Below, piece by piece: positions 24,371 to 36,534 of a DNA stretch of 64,000 bases. The notes beneath the pieces are model-generated. The model was not told the origin of the DNA and searched no databases. It saw only the letters and a list, made by a program, of their open reading frames with translations. Every line of letters begins with the position of its first letter. Positions within the stretch are counted from its first letter, which is position 1. This DNA comes from Corylus avellana (taxonomy: Eukaryota; Streptophyta; Magnoliopsida; Fagales; Betulaceae): assembly GCF_901000735.1 (NCBI RefSeq), contig NC_081541.1, positions 38,589,142 through 38,653,141 of the forward strand, given 5' to 3'. Both the position numbers and the translations under genes were made by a program.

Positions 24371-27265
24371 CTTAAGCCAAATTCATTTTGTTAATATTTT
24401 TACTTTTTTTTTTTTGGCTAAAAAGTAGAAAACATTATTAAAAAAACATTATGAAATGAGTCCATTAATTTCCTCACCTGATTCTCTCACCAGCCTTTAT
24501 GATGTGTAGTTGTGTGTGCATATGGGGAGGATATAAAACTTAAAAAAAATTAAAAAAAAATATAAAAAATATAAAAAGTGAAGAAAAGTTTGAGTATTAG
24601 ATGAGCCACAATTATGAGTATAATAATTAATACTAAAGAAGACTATTACATGTGGTTTAGTAATGATGACAAGTTTAAAAGCAATTAAGCACCACCACAA
24701 GCTTGCCTCTCTCTTGCTGGTTGGAGAGAATGGAGAGTGGAGACTCCTTTATACTTTGTGGCATCCAAGATATCATAATTATTTACGGTGAAACCCAGAA
24801 ACTATTTGCAAAAAATTGCCCAAACCTTCCCTTCTCCATCATTGCAATTAACCAACATCAAACTCATTACATTTCTTCATACAAGTTAAGTTTTGTTCTA
24901 ATTATTATTGTTCAATATGGAAAACGGGAAGGGAAATATTTTTGGACTGAGATCCCCTCGTATCTGAACCATCTATTTTATCTAACGATTTAAATAAATA
25001 CAGAAGTTTGTGTATTATCGAAGTAAGTCATATGAAACAAAAAAGCCGACAAATGTTTGGGTGATTGGAGCGGCGAGGCATTTCATTTTCTTGTTTAGAT
25101 GGGATGTGAAGGCATGGAAGGTTGTTTTGTTTTTTTCTTACCCCTTAACTACGGCATAGACCACAAAATGAGAATTTTTAATGCATTGTCTATTCTTTGA
25201 ATTGAAAGGATGAAGTGTGTTTTGGACCATAAATAAGAGAGAGGCTGAGCCCCTATATGCAAACTTTATCATTCACATGATATTGAAATTTTGGAGATAA
25301 GAGTTGCTTCGTAGATCAACTAAGAACCATGTACTTCTTGAGGAAAAGAAAGAGTTGGACCATCTTTTTGGAATATAGAAAGGATATAAATTCCCTATAA
25401 ATTAGGTTGTAGGAATTTATTTAATTTAGTGTTTCAAAGTGTTATGTGTCTCATGAGCATGTGAGAAGCTGTTGTTTTTTATTATTATTATTATTATTAA
25501 TACTATTAAAAATCATGTGAAAAATACATAATATTAAAAATAAAAAAAGAAAAAAAAAAGTGTTTCTCGCATAGAAATGGACAACAGTTTTAGAAATTGG
25601 GTTTGAAGAATTTTCATACAATTCAGTTTGTAGGAAATTTATGTCTATAAAAATATGGGTAATACTACTCTTCATACTTATTTATCATACTAACTGATGT
25701 GGCGTGTTTTAAGTGGCTTTTCATATCGGCCACTTAAAAAATTAAAATAAAACCCACCTAAAAGCATACAAAAATAATAAAAATAATTTTTCATCTCATC
25801 TTTCACCTATTTCCGTATAGCGATTAGGTGAATTCGCCATTAAATTTATGATTAGTTTGAACTAAATAACTACATCGTTTGAGAACAATTGGACCTTTAT
25901 AAAAACCATACGCCAAAAAGAAACCTACTCTACATTTTATGGACGGAAAATATAATTTAAAACTAGTAAATTATATAGAGTAAGTTCACAATAAATTTAT
26001 ATTATTTTTTTAAGAAAATATCAATATACTCTATAGAATCAATTGTCGGATAAAGAATGTTTTTCCATCGAAATTACATCACAGATACATTTGGGAGTTT
26101 CCTCCACCCAGTTCCTATCTATGACATCGTTGATTGTTGCCTTAGCCAACCTATACGCAGCACCATTGATACCACGACTCACATATTCAATTTTCCGGCC
26201 AGTGAAGGAGTGAAGGACTGAACAAATTTTTTATCTTCACTTAAACAGCAAAGGATGAGTGCGAATTGGAGTGGATGTTACTTAAAAGTTTATCTAAAAA
26301 GCTAGGCAAACAAAAAAAAAAAAAGACTTTGGGATAATTTGTATTATTTTTCTAAACTTTAATATCGACGATCCCCTTAACCTATTGGGTCAAATGGAAT
26401 ACTAAGTTTCATGAAAACTCTTATTAAGTTAGTCATTCTCATTATTTTTAAACAAAAAGAAAATGTGAAAATTTAAAATCTAAAGACTTAAAAGAGAGAA
26501 AAGAAATATAAAATCTCCATTTATCTTAAAATTGGACTGTTTTCAATTTATGATTAATTCAGAATTAAACTTGGCAAATATAAAAGGTATACACATACTC
26601 AAAAAAATTAATATTTTATATTGTCTTGAAAGAATAGTAAGTAAAAATATTAGAATATTAATAAAATAATCAAATTTATAATTTCCTATTAAGATTTGGG
26701 GACAATTAGTGATACAATGTGATATTCGAGCAATGGTCGTAAATTCGAACATTAACTTATATAAATTACATGTGAGAAAAAGTATTAAATTATTAATTAA
26801 ATGATTAAATCTAATTAAATTGTGCTAGTAAATTGGTTAAAGAGAAAGATTAGGAGAATTTTAGTTATATTCCAAGGATTTGGCTTAGGTGCTGCACATT
26901 TCCTCTAGCTTTTTTAACGGTCCAAATTTAATTTCAAATTTTTTATAAAATAAAAAAATATTAAATTAAATCTGCACCGTTAAAAAAAAATTACAAATGA
27001 AGATGGGAGTATTGTGGGTATGGGTGGATTGTAGGGTGTGGTTTATGATGATGGTGGAGTACTAGTGGTGGCAGATCTCATTGTTAATGGAGTGACGACT
27101 AATTATCTAATTTTCTTGATTTTTGTGGCTACTATGGTTTTCAATGTCCACTTGTAATTGAGTTCAAGTTGGATAATTTGGTGGTGATTGATGGAAGAGA
27201 AACAATGGAGGTAACACGATATTGGTGAAACCTCTCAAATAAATAAAAGAAATTTAAATCTATTA

Positions 27266-27269
<4 letters not shown>

Positions 27270-27302
<33 letters not shown>
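27270..27302. repeat. AT dinucleotide microsatellite
   Basis: An uninterrupted run of about 16 TA units. Likely length-variable. Confidence 0.9.
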
Positions 27303-27307
<5 letters not shown>

Positions 27308-29685
27308 TAGATAGAATTGGTGTAAAGGGGAAAAAAATGTTTCAGAAGTATTTTCTGACATTTTGTCAAATAACTCTTTAAGGTTTAGATTTTGTAGATT
27401 TATTCTCTCTGTGTTTCAATTGTTATCGAACAGATCATGTCATCTATTTTCGATTAAATTTTCAATTGTGTTGTCACTATATACCAAATCAAAAGTAACC
27501 CAGGTCTTCTTTAATAAAGGAATATTAAAAAATATATATATAAAGAAAAAAAATTATAATTATAAATATAAATATTAAAAACAATAGAACAAGAAAAAGA
27601 AATTAAAAATAATAATATATTGGGTATTCTATCTGTTGAATCAACCGAACTGTTTTTCTTCCTCTTTATTGCCTCTTCTTCTTCTTCTTCATCCTCTTAT
27701 TCTTTTTCTTTTTTTTTTTTCTTTCCAATATCACTTTCCTTTTTCTTGTTTCATTATAGTTTCTTATTAAAAAAATATTTTAACGAAAATTATATGGGTA
27801 GGTTACATTCTGCCATAATATTCAATGTTGGGGAATTTGACTGCTTATTTTAAAGTTTAGGGATATATATATATAATCAATAAAATAACCATGGAAGTCC
27901 CTTATTGTTGCTGCCTTTGTTTTGTTTCCTCAAACAAAGAGTAATATGACAAGTATAAACAAGATGAATGCTATCGTTTTTTCTGATGGTTTTTAGTCTT
28001 ACGTTAATATTATTTTTTTATAAAATAGAAAAAAAAAATTATTTAACTATTTTTTTTTTAATAATATCAATGTAGAATCACCAAAACACCAAAAACAAAA
28101 AATACTAAAAAGAACTGTAGTATTTCTTTATAAACAAATCGTAGGATAATGTCTTGAATTGTGACCCTGTGCTGTGTACGTAATATCCACAACCCAACAA
28201 ACTAGTCAAAGTAAATAAAACAGTCATTAATAAATCATTAATTAAGCACATGATGGTGTCTTGGACAACAAGCATGTCCGTGTAATGAGTAATGCCCACC
28301 TAAGACTCATCCAAATTCATCAGTCAACGCAGCCCAGCAATTAGACATTCCCTATTTGAGTTTTGCTTCATAAATTAAGGTTAAGTATTACTTAGTTATT
28401 TGTTAGAATTTATGTTTAAGAGTAAATAATGTAGGATATTTAGGTTCTATTAGTTTCAGCGTAAAATATTATAAAAACTAGTTTTGGTATTTTGTGCAAC
28501 CATTTTTCACAAAAAAAAAAAACTTATTTATTTTTGAAAAATGGTTTTCATTTTAAAATTTCATAAAATTATTTTTCGAATTTGAGAGTTTTTCCTTCTC
28601 AAACCATAAGATCATCGTTGGAGGTTGTCAGAGTTGCCAATCGTTTTTCATTGTCGCTCATTTTCCGTATGAGCCGAACACTGAAAAATACTTTTTGGAA
28701 AATCATTTTTTTTTTTAATATTTTCGTCATTTTTGGCGTTTGGTACGACCGAAAATCGTGATCATACCGAAAACATTTTTCGATTGATCATAAAAATTTA
28801 TTTTAATTTCCATAGAATTGTTTCCGTGTTTTTTAAAAATATAAACCATTTTTCAAGTATGAGTTCATCCTTTTTAAATCGTCAAAGTTTACCGAACCTC
28901 CACCAGGCCACCGCCGAATATTTTATGACAAAACATTTTACATGATCATAACCGTAAATTGATTCCTCTTCAAATTACAACCATTGTTTCTAAAATAGTA
29001 AAATGACAAATATTTAAAGAAATCTATTTAGCAAAATATGTATTAAAAAAATAAACTGTCATTATTAAATCATTAATTAATCAATAATGTCTTAGACAAT
29101 AACCCATACCACGTAACACCCACCTAAGACTTGCTCAAACCTAAGACTTGCTCAAATGGATTAGTCAACGCAGACCATTAAGTAGATATTCCCTAATTGC
29201 TGAGTTGTTCCTTACTTGTAAAGTATTAATTACTTATTTATTGGGGTTTATGTTTAAGTGTAAATAAGATTGGATCAAAATTCACTATAATTCTTAATTA
29301 TTTAAGAATAATGCTATTTAATATACGATCATTTAAATAACTAGGATGATATGGTCTTGAAATTAACTCTTTTTTTTTTTTTTTTTTACAAGTGCTCATC
29401 TAAAATTTGAGTTTCACTGAGCGGTATGACAGTTATATAACAGTCTACTAGCATTACTTATTAATTAAATTACAATTGTTGTTTTTAAATTAAATCATGG
29501 GTATTCCAAGAAATATTTTTCCTAAAATAATTTACAAAAATTTTACAGAAATTATTTATGAGTAATACTAGTCCTCACATTCATTTATTACATCAATTTT
29601 GGATTGAGATCCTATAGAATTCTCCTTAAATTTGAGATTCTAAAATTCAAAAATCTCAGCCATTCTCATATAAGTGTTTAAAATA

Positions 29686-29927
29686 GGACAAAGTTTTCCT
29701 TCAAACTGGGTTGGAGGAATTTCCTCCAACCTAATCTATAAAAGTGACATGTGTCATTTGAACATGTGAGATGCACATGTTTTTTTAATAATAGGGGCAA
29801 AATTAGAATAAATATTATTAAAAAAAATATGCATCTCACATGTTATTAAAAAAAATAATACATGTTACTTTTATAGACTAGGTTGAAGGAAATTCCTCCA
29901 ACCCAATTTGGAGGAAAACTTTGTCCC
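29686..29927. mobile_element. TIR element (MITE, about 240 bp)
   Basis: The left arm (GGACAAAGTTTTCCTTCAAA...GGAGGAATTTCCTCCAACC) and right arm (GGTTGAAGGAAATTCCTCC...GGAAAACTTTGTCC) are inverses over about 60 bp. Internal TGACATGTG/CACATGTTA words extend the foldback. A second member is at 30440-30650, and partial pieces lie just after the first gap (about 2680-2740) and near 25440. Confidence 0.75.
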
Positions 29928-30253
29928 TTATTTATTATGCTCAGTTCACATTAATCGATGTTAGGTATTTTAAGTAATTTTTATTTTATTTTATTTTATT
30001 TTTTATAATGGCTTAGTGGATGGATTGAGATCCCTTATAATTTTCATTAAATTTGAAATTATCAAATTAAAAAATCTCAATTATCCATCTCATCTAAGCA
30101 TATAAAATAACCCATGTTTCAGAATTTTAATGAGAAAGCCATTAAACCTACCTTACATCTCAAACGCTCAAATCTCTTTTTTTTTTTTTGGCCCAGAGGC
30201 AGACAAAGACGAACCGACAAGCGTGAGTCCACTTGATGCGGCATTTTCACCGC

Positions 30254-30380
30254 TTGAGTCCAACCGCGGCGCCGCGAGTCCAACTAGCGGCCTTTGCGCC
30301 GCTTGAGTTCAGCAGCGGCGCCGCGAGTCCAACTAGCAGCCTTTGCATCACTTGAGTCTAGTAGCGGCGACCCTCAAGGC
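30254..30380. repeat. 49-bp GC-rich tandem repeat, about 2.6 copies
   Basis: Units start at 30254, 30303 and 30352 with TTGAGT. Each carries GCGGCGCCGCGAGTCC then AACTAGCGGCC or a close variant. It is a sharp GC-rich island in AT-rich DNA, lying between two MITEs of one family. No coding sense is evident. Confidence 0.8.
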
Positions 30381-30439
30381 TCAAGTAGTCTCATTTCTTT
30401 TATTTTTTTAGGTTTTCTAAAAACGTGACTTGTCTTAGG

Positions 30440-30650
30440 TTTTTATCCAAATTGGGTTGGAAGAATTTCCTTAAACCTAATCTATAAAAGTGACATGTGT
30501 TATTTTTTTTAATAACATGTGAGATGCATATTTTTTTTAATAAAATTTATTCTAATTTTGTTCCTACTATTAAAAAAATATGTGCATTTCACATGTTAAA
30601 TGAATACATGTTACTTTTATAAAGTAGGTTGGAGAAAAACTTTGTCCATA
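30440..30650. mobile_element. TIR element, second member of the 29686 family
   Basis: The left arm (AAATTGGGTTGGAAGAATTTCC) and right arm (GGTTGGAGAAAAACTTTGTCC) match the arms of the element at 29686-29927. So does the ATAAAAGTGACATGTG/CACATG...TTACTTTTAT stem. It is more decayed, with imperfect ends. Confidence 0.65.
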
Positions 30651-30730
30651 AATAAGTGTGAAAGGAGATTACTTTTAAATAAAGAGACTTTTTTTTCTTC
30701 AAAAAAAAAAAGGAACAAAAGAAGGGTTGC

Positions 30731-32299
30731 GTGACGTCCATGATTTCCGGGTTCTCAGTCGGACCGATTTGGCGGCCCCTTTTGCCAAGTGTTGGACTTC
30801 CCGTACGTTTGGCCCGCCCGACTCACGGTTACGTGGATGTGAGGGTCAAATCTGTAAAACGACATTTCCGCGTGATTGCCATTAATGATTGCGACGGATC
30901 TCCCCCTTGTTATGGCTCTGCAGTTGAGCCCTTTAATTTAGTTTTATTTTGTACCCTGCCACTGCTAAATTTGATAATTTCTTCTTAATTCATTTAAAAA
31001 AAGCAATTTTCACTAATATAAATAAAATATCTCCAATAAAAATTAAAATTAAGGTCATATGAAATTAAAAAATTACTAGAGAAAATTAAAATATTCAAAA
31101 TTATATTCTCAATAGAAATGTCACAACTTTTATTATATTATTCATGAATTTTTAATGTGCAAAGACATACAATTCTAACACTAATCATTCAAAAAGTATG
31201 CAAGTTCCAAATATATTAACAATTATTTTATAAACTAGGGATAAAAAGTTTAATTAAGTAAGGAAATATGTTTTGAATATACATCACAAACTATGATTGC
31301 ATATATGTGCGTGTGTGTGAGAGAATATATATATATATATATGTATAAAAGTGGAAACTCGAAAATTTTATTCTTTAAACAACTGTTTCTCAGCCAATAC
31401 AACTTCACGAATACACAGGGGCGTAGAAAAACTCCATTGATGCTCATCAAGCAACTGCAAGACTAGCTTTGCCATTCGGTCTGCTGCTGAATTTGTCGCC
31501 CTTCGAAAATGTTGAACTCTCCATATTCGACAACCCCCATGGGTAATCTTCACATTGAGAGAGAATATTACTATGCATAATATTATGATTATATTCCAAC
31601 TCTAGTCAAATAGTATATTAATAAAATTGAATTTAATCCATTCCTAACAAGTATTTGTTTTTAGAGAAGTGTTAGGGAACCAAACAAATGAACCCAAAAT
31701 TTTTTTTTAAACTGATGTCTATCAATTTATGATTTTACTTAATATAACCGAACTTAAATAAAATTTCAACTTTGACTTGACGAGTAATGTTAAAAGTATA
31801 ACTTTTGTTGGTATGATGTACCTTTTAAAAAGTAAACAGTAAAAGGCAAACAAATAATCATAAGAATGCATATTAAATTGTATAGCCTTGTAAGGTATAA
31901 TTTTAAAGTATAAAAATAGTTATCATGAAATGACTTTTTTGTAGAAGGGTAAATATGTATACTTTGTTCATTAATATTATCCCAATCAAAGAAATTGTGG
32001 ACATGAATGTGACGAATCTCCCCCTTATTTATTAAATGACCTTTTTATAGACGGGTGAATATTTATATATTTGATTTTTTTGGATAAGAAAAAAATAAAG
32101 GAAGAAGAAAAAGAAAAAAAGAAAAAGCAAAGGAGGGTACATAGCTAACAAAATACAAAGAATAGTGGGACAGGAAGATTATATCAAAAGAAAAGAGGGT
32201 CCAAATTGCAAAACCGGCACTAAAACATCACCGGTTTATCTTTAATTTCACTCGTTTTCGCTCTTCCTTTCTACAAGACTACAACTCTTGCTTTCCTCC
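30731..32299. other. Spacer upstream of the DUF668 gene
   Basis: A GC-richer patch at 30725-30930 holds an 85-codon open frame with no recognisable domain. The rest is AT-rich with a TA microsatellite near 31325. Apart from the RNase H relic at 31375-31553 I see no feature. Confidence 0.45.
31375..31553 (-). pseudogene. RNase H-like retroelement relic
   Basis: The minus strand reads VQHFRRATNSAADRMAK and continues LVLQLLDEHQWS. This resembles the C-terminal block of plant RVT_3/RNase H domains (H-x-x-R-x-x-N-x-x-A-D-x-x-A-K) found in LINE-derived proteins. It is short, with no start context and no neighbouring retroelement parts. Confidence 0.5.
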
Positions 32300-33586
32300 A
32301 TGTGGCTCTTATTCCTACTGCAGTTTCCTAGCTCTTTCTCCCTCTCTCTCTCCTCTCTCTCTCCTCTCTGAGTTTCGCAGCTTCCCTTTGGTGTTTGGAC
32401 CTGAAAAGATTCGTGGGTTTTTTTTCTTCATATGATCGGTGAGTTTTACTCCTTTGAATATACCCTTTTTTGCTTTACTTGGTTCACAGTGTTGCGTAAA
32501 TCTGTGCGGTAATATGGTTTAGATTTTCTCTTTGTGAATCTGTTCGATCATGCAGCTAATGGCTGAACTAAAAGCACAAACTTTTGGTTCAGAGTAAAGG
32601 GTTTTGGAATTTGCCTTTTTTATCTTTTATTTTATTTTTGGGTGAATATGGTTTTGTAATTTGGACTGATATGGTGGGATTTGGGTGTGAATTTTAGGTT
32701 AATGTCATTTTCGTTTCTTTTTTCAGTATAGATTCTTGTGGATTAGTTACCACAGAATATTATATTCTTGTGAATTTTTTTGCCTTTTGGTTTGTCCTGG
32801 TGGCTGAGAAAATTGTGGAAAAGAAATGAAAAATGAATGTTGAATTATATGGTTCATGTTGTTCGGTTAGGATTCCTAAAAAAACGGTACAAAAATTCTA
32901 ATTTAGTACTAAATGTTTATAAAATTGTATACATCACATTTCTTCGTTCAAGTATTCATGCAAAATGTTTGAGTAAACTTCCCTTTACCACATCGGCTGC
33001 AAGAAGAGAAATTGACATTAGACATCATCAATTTTTTATTAATTAGTCAGGCTGAGGGAAGAACTTGATTGAGATTTTTTAAATTGTTTGGAAACATTTT
33101 AAACTTTAGAGATCAAATTGGATGTTTTTATGCACTTTGTAAGGACCAAAGTGTTTGTCTTTTTTTTTTTTTTTTGTGTGTGTGGGGGGGGGGGGGGAAT
33201 AGGCCCAGTTAAGTGTAGTCCTAAATTTTGGGTTGATATTGGATCCATGAAAATTTAAATAGAATATTCTCTCTCTCTGTTTTTTGTTTTTTGTTTTTTT
33301 TGGCTTTCTATGTTAACGTAGCAAACTGAGAAAGTGATAGTTCTTTGGTTATAAGTGGTCAATGACAAAAAAGTTTCTAATTAAGGCCAAGAAGGAAACC
33401 TGGTTAAAAGAATTAAGATTATTTTGAAGTTTCTTTCTAAGTTTTTGTTGCAAGAAGTTGATTCTCTTAAATCTATCAATTGTTTGTCCTACTATTTAAT
33501 CGTAATATAGTTTTTGATATTTACTGCAGAATCAAAAAATATGGTGGGTTTGGCTTGAAAATATTGACTTAGATTTTGGGTAAGAG
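32300..33586 (+). promoter_or_regulatory. 5' leader of the DUF668 gene with a probable leader intron
   Basis: CT-rich sequence at 32330-32375, typical of a plant 5' UTR, is followed by a donor (GATCG then GTGAGT) at 32439. A T-rich intron ends in TTACTGCAG at 33529. The inferred intron, 32439-33529, would leave a short second leader segment of 57 bp before the ATG. No transcript evidence is available here. Confidence 0.55.
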
Positions 33587-35398
33587 ATGGTTGCAGAGTC
33601 GTGGTTTCGCAATCTGTGGAAGACTCCACGGAAGCATGAGGCTGGTCTTGGGAAGCTGTCGATTGGAGTGTTAGCATTTGAAGTTGCAAGCTTGATGTCT
33701 AAGCTGATTCATCTATGGCAGTCTTTAAGCGATAAGCAAATTTCTAGGTTGAGAGAAGAGATCGCAAATTCAGTGGGGATAAAGAAGCTTGTCTCGGATG
33801 AGGAAAATATAATCGTAGATTTGATATGTGCAGAGATGTTTGAGAATATGGTATATGTGGCAAAATCTGTGTCCAGGCTTGCGAGTAAGTGCAGTGATCT
33901 TAGTTTGAAGAATTTTGAAAGTGCTTTTGATGATTCAATAAAAACTGGCCTTGATCCATATGGATGGGGATTTACATCGAGGAAGATGGAAAAGAAAGTG
34001 AAAAAGATGGAAAGGTTCATTTCTGCCAATGCAAACTTGTATCAGGAGATGGAAATTCTTGCAGATCTAGAACAGACTTTGAGAAGAATGAAGGGTAGTG
34101 ATGACGTAGATGGTGTAAATTTGCTTGAATATCAGAAGAAGGTTGCATGGAAGCGGCAGGAGGTGAAGAATCTGCGACAGATCTCTCTGTGGAACAAGGC
34201 CTATGATTACACTGTTCGTCTTTTGGCTGGATCTTTGTTAACTATATTCAGTAGGATGAAACATGTCTTTGGAATTCAACAGATGGATGCTGATGTCAGT
34301 TATTCAGAAGACATGAATACTGATTACATCCATCGCAGCCACTCAGTTTCTGCGTTGTTGCAGTCTTCTGTTCATCCATCGGAGAATGGTCTTGCTAAAT
34401 TTGCTTCAGGTCCCCTTGGAGGTTTTATTGCTAAATCAGGACCAATTCCACGAGAAAGTAAAACTAGCAGTTTCTATTCGGGTCCTATTGGCGGTCCAAC
34501 CACAAAATCTGGCCCTCTTTCTGGAAAGAATAAAAATGTCAACTTCTTTTCAGGTCCTCTTGCAAGGGGAACGACAAAATCAGGTCCAATTTCTGGTTCA
34601 GAAGAAATCCGGCACAAAAAGTGGTGGAGCTATAGCCGGTCACCCATGATTCATGGGAAAAAACATCATTCGAAACCCAACCGACTGACCCAAGTCGGAC
34701 CTTTTAAAGGATGCATGATGGCTGGAAATAGTTCTCCTGTCGCCAATAGTTATTTAAGTCCGAATGTTGTGTATTCAAGAAATCTCAATGGAGTCAGAGA
34801 GGTTAATGAGGACCTTCTTGCTCCAGGAAAAACTGAGCATTCTAAGGTATCAATCTTCAATTTCAAGCGCAGGTTATTGGATGCTCCACCCGAAACCCTT
34901 GGCGGTGCTGCTTTAGCACTGCACTATGCAAATGTTATCATTGTAATTGAGAAACTAGCGGCATCGCCTCACTTGATTGGTCTTGATGCAAGAGAGGACT
35001 TGTACAATATGTTGCCCACAAGCGTGAGAGCTGCGCTTAGGGCAAAGCTGAAACCATACAGCAAGAACTTGGCTTCATCAGTTTCTGATCCAGATCTTGC
35101 GAGTGAATGGAGCGAGGCAGTGGCAAGGATATTAGAATGGCTGGCTCCACTTGCTCATAATATGATAAGATGGCAGTCTGAGAGGAGTTTTGAGCAGCAG
35201 AGCTTGATTTCCAGGACAAACATTCTTCTAGCACAAACCCTTTACTTTGCAAATCAAGAGAAGACAGAAGCAACAATCGCCGAGCTTCTTGTTGGTCTGA
35301 ATTACGTCTGGAGATTTAGTAGAGAAATCAATGCAAAAGCTCTAAGGGAGTGTGCTAGCAGTAGAATATATGATGAATATTTGGATCTGGAAAAGTAA
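33587..35398 (+). CDS. PSK SIMULATOR-like protein (DUF3475 and DUF668 domains)
   Basis: A single coding exon for a 603-residue soluble protein. Residues about 26-83 (LAFEVASLMSKLIHLWQSL onward, to the conserved VDLICAEM) match the DUF3475 region. Residues about 438-527 (LGGAALALHYANVIIVIEKL, then MLPTSVRAALRAKLKPY and ILEWLAPLAHNMIRWQSER) match DUF668. The family includes Arabidopsis PSI1-3, which promote growth in connection with phytosulfokine signalling. This protein resembles the MVAE-type relatives of unknown role rather than PSI1 itself. Between the domains, residues 274-345 hold three 24-residue units built on SGP(L/I)xxxxxKSGP, encoded by 72-bp DNA repeats. The segment around residues 130-215 is rich in Lys and Glu and probably helical. 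No signal peptide or membrane helix is apparent. The start has an upstream stop-rich leader and the standard MVAESWFRNLW opening. Confidence 0.9.
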   Translation: MVAESWFRNLWKTPRKHEAGLGKLSIGVLAFEVASLMSKLIHLWQSLSDKQISRLREEIANSVGIKKLVSDEENIIVDLICAEMFENMVYVAKSVSRLASKCSDLSLKNFESAFDDSIKTGLDPYGWGFTSRKMEKKVKKMERFISANANLYQEMEILADLEQTLRRMKGSDDVDGVNLLEYQKKVAWKRQEVKNLRQISLWNKAYDYTVRLLAGSLLTIFSRMKHVFGIQQMDADVSYSEDMNTDYIHRSHSVSALLQSSVHPSENGLAKFASGPLGGFIAKSGPIPRESKTSSFYSGPIGGPTTKSGPLSGKNKNVNFFSGPLARGTTKSGPISGSEEIRHKKWWSYSRSPMIHGKKHHSKPNRLTQVGPFKGCMMAGNSSPVANSYLSPNVVYSRNLNGVREVNEDLLAPGKTEHSKVSIFNFKRRLLDAPPETLGGAALALHYANVIIVIEKLAASPHLIGLDAREDLYNMLPTSVRAALRAKLKPYSKNLASSVSDPDLASEWSEAVARILEWLAPLAHNMIRWQSERSFEQQSLISRTNILLAQTLYFANQEKTEATIAELLVGLNYVWRFSREINAKALRECASSRIYDEYLDLEK

Positions 35399-36534
35399 GA
35401 TTATTTCAGTTCATGCCAATTTCCAGCTGAAACTAAACTCCTTTGCAACTGAAAGGCTTTAGGAGTTATATTGGGCATCAGTTCCAGCCGACTTGCAAAA
35501 ATATGAGATTCTCAATTCTACATGAAAAACATCGAATCGTTCGCATGGTGCCGAAGTGGAAGAGCCCTGCCTACCTATAATTCTTAGCAAGTTAAAGGTA
35601 TTGTTTGAGCATCCAAGCTTCTTCTTTTTTTTCTTTTTTTTTTTCTTTTGGTGAGAATTCCTAGCAGCCAAAATTTGCTTCTCTATTTTCTTCCTCTTAA
35701 AGCATAGTTTGTAATTGGTTCAAGCCTGAAAGGTGTACTTATTAGCAATACCCTATAGTAAATGTGTAAGTAAATATAAAGGCTCTCCTCCTTAGTTAAG
35801 ACCTCTCATGTTCAGGTATGTTGTTTCATTTTGAGTGGCAATCTGTATTTGATGTTATGATGCTGCACTTTATCCCACATTGCAATTGAAGGCTACTTCA
35901 CCAATTATCAGATTCAATTCTATATTCTAGTTACCTGCTCAACAAAAAGTATTCACCATTGCCTAAGTGTATTTCATAGTGTTCTGTCTTTTATGTTCAT
36001 TTTCTTTTTTTATAAGTAATCTTTTATATTCATGTGAAGCAAGTCTTATGTTCCTGCAAGCTGTCTCAAGTATTATATGTAGCCTAGAGATACACAAAAT
36101 GTTCCGCTGAACTGCTATGTTACAGCCAAACCATAGACAGATTTATGGTGTCAATTTTTTATTTTTTATTTTTTTAATTATTATTATTATTATTTCATAT
36201 TATACTCAAATCAAATCATTTGAATTAAAAAAAATCCATTTCTTTAACTGATTACATCTAAATAGAAAAACGTTAATTTGCCTATTAATATATGTATATA
36301 TTTTTAAATCATACTCTAAATTATAGTTCCTTTTTTTAAAAAAAAAAAAAAAAAATCATACTCTTTATTCGTCATATGAATAATATGATTTCCTCATATG
36401 TGTTTTATCCTGAAACTAAATTATGTCTCTTATCAAAACAAAGCTCTTGAAATCAAATGATTTCATTTGACAAAATAATTAAAAAATATTCTCAACCAAC
36501 TCATTATTCTTCATATTATAATCATTTATAGTTG
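35399..36534. other. 3' flank of the DUF668 gene
   Basis: Probably 3' UTR for the first few hundred bases, then AT-rich spacer with poly-A/T tracts. No second gene or element is supported. Confidence 0.5.

Larger units (their letters stand above)
23291..29685. other. Intergenic AT-rich region without recognised genes
   Basis: No open frame here looks coding. Those present are short and either low-complexity or AT-driven. It contains poly-A/T tracts, the microsatellite at 27270-27302, a TTC-rich tract near 27670-27715, and diffuse foldback-like DNA (for example 28430-28900, with GGAAAATGATT/AAAACCATTTTTC-type words). I could not define clean element ends for most of it. Confidence 0.6.

Noticed and set aside
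24703..24993. 96-codon plus frame
   Set aside because: AT-driven composition, no recognisable motif, no splice or promoter context.
27620..27853. Ser/Phe-rich 77-codon frame
   Set aside because: Translation of a TTC/TTT microsatellite-like tract.
30731..30988. 85-codon frame in a GC-richer patch
   Set aside because: Looks less random than its neighbours, but no family is recognisable and no flanking signals are present. A protein search finding plant homologues would revive it.
34386..34649. Second-frame ORF inside the DUF668 gene
   Set aside because: Shadow of the 72-bp coding repeats in another frame; the main frame has both conserved domains.
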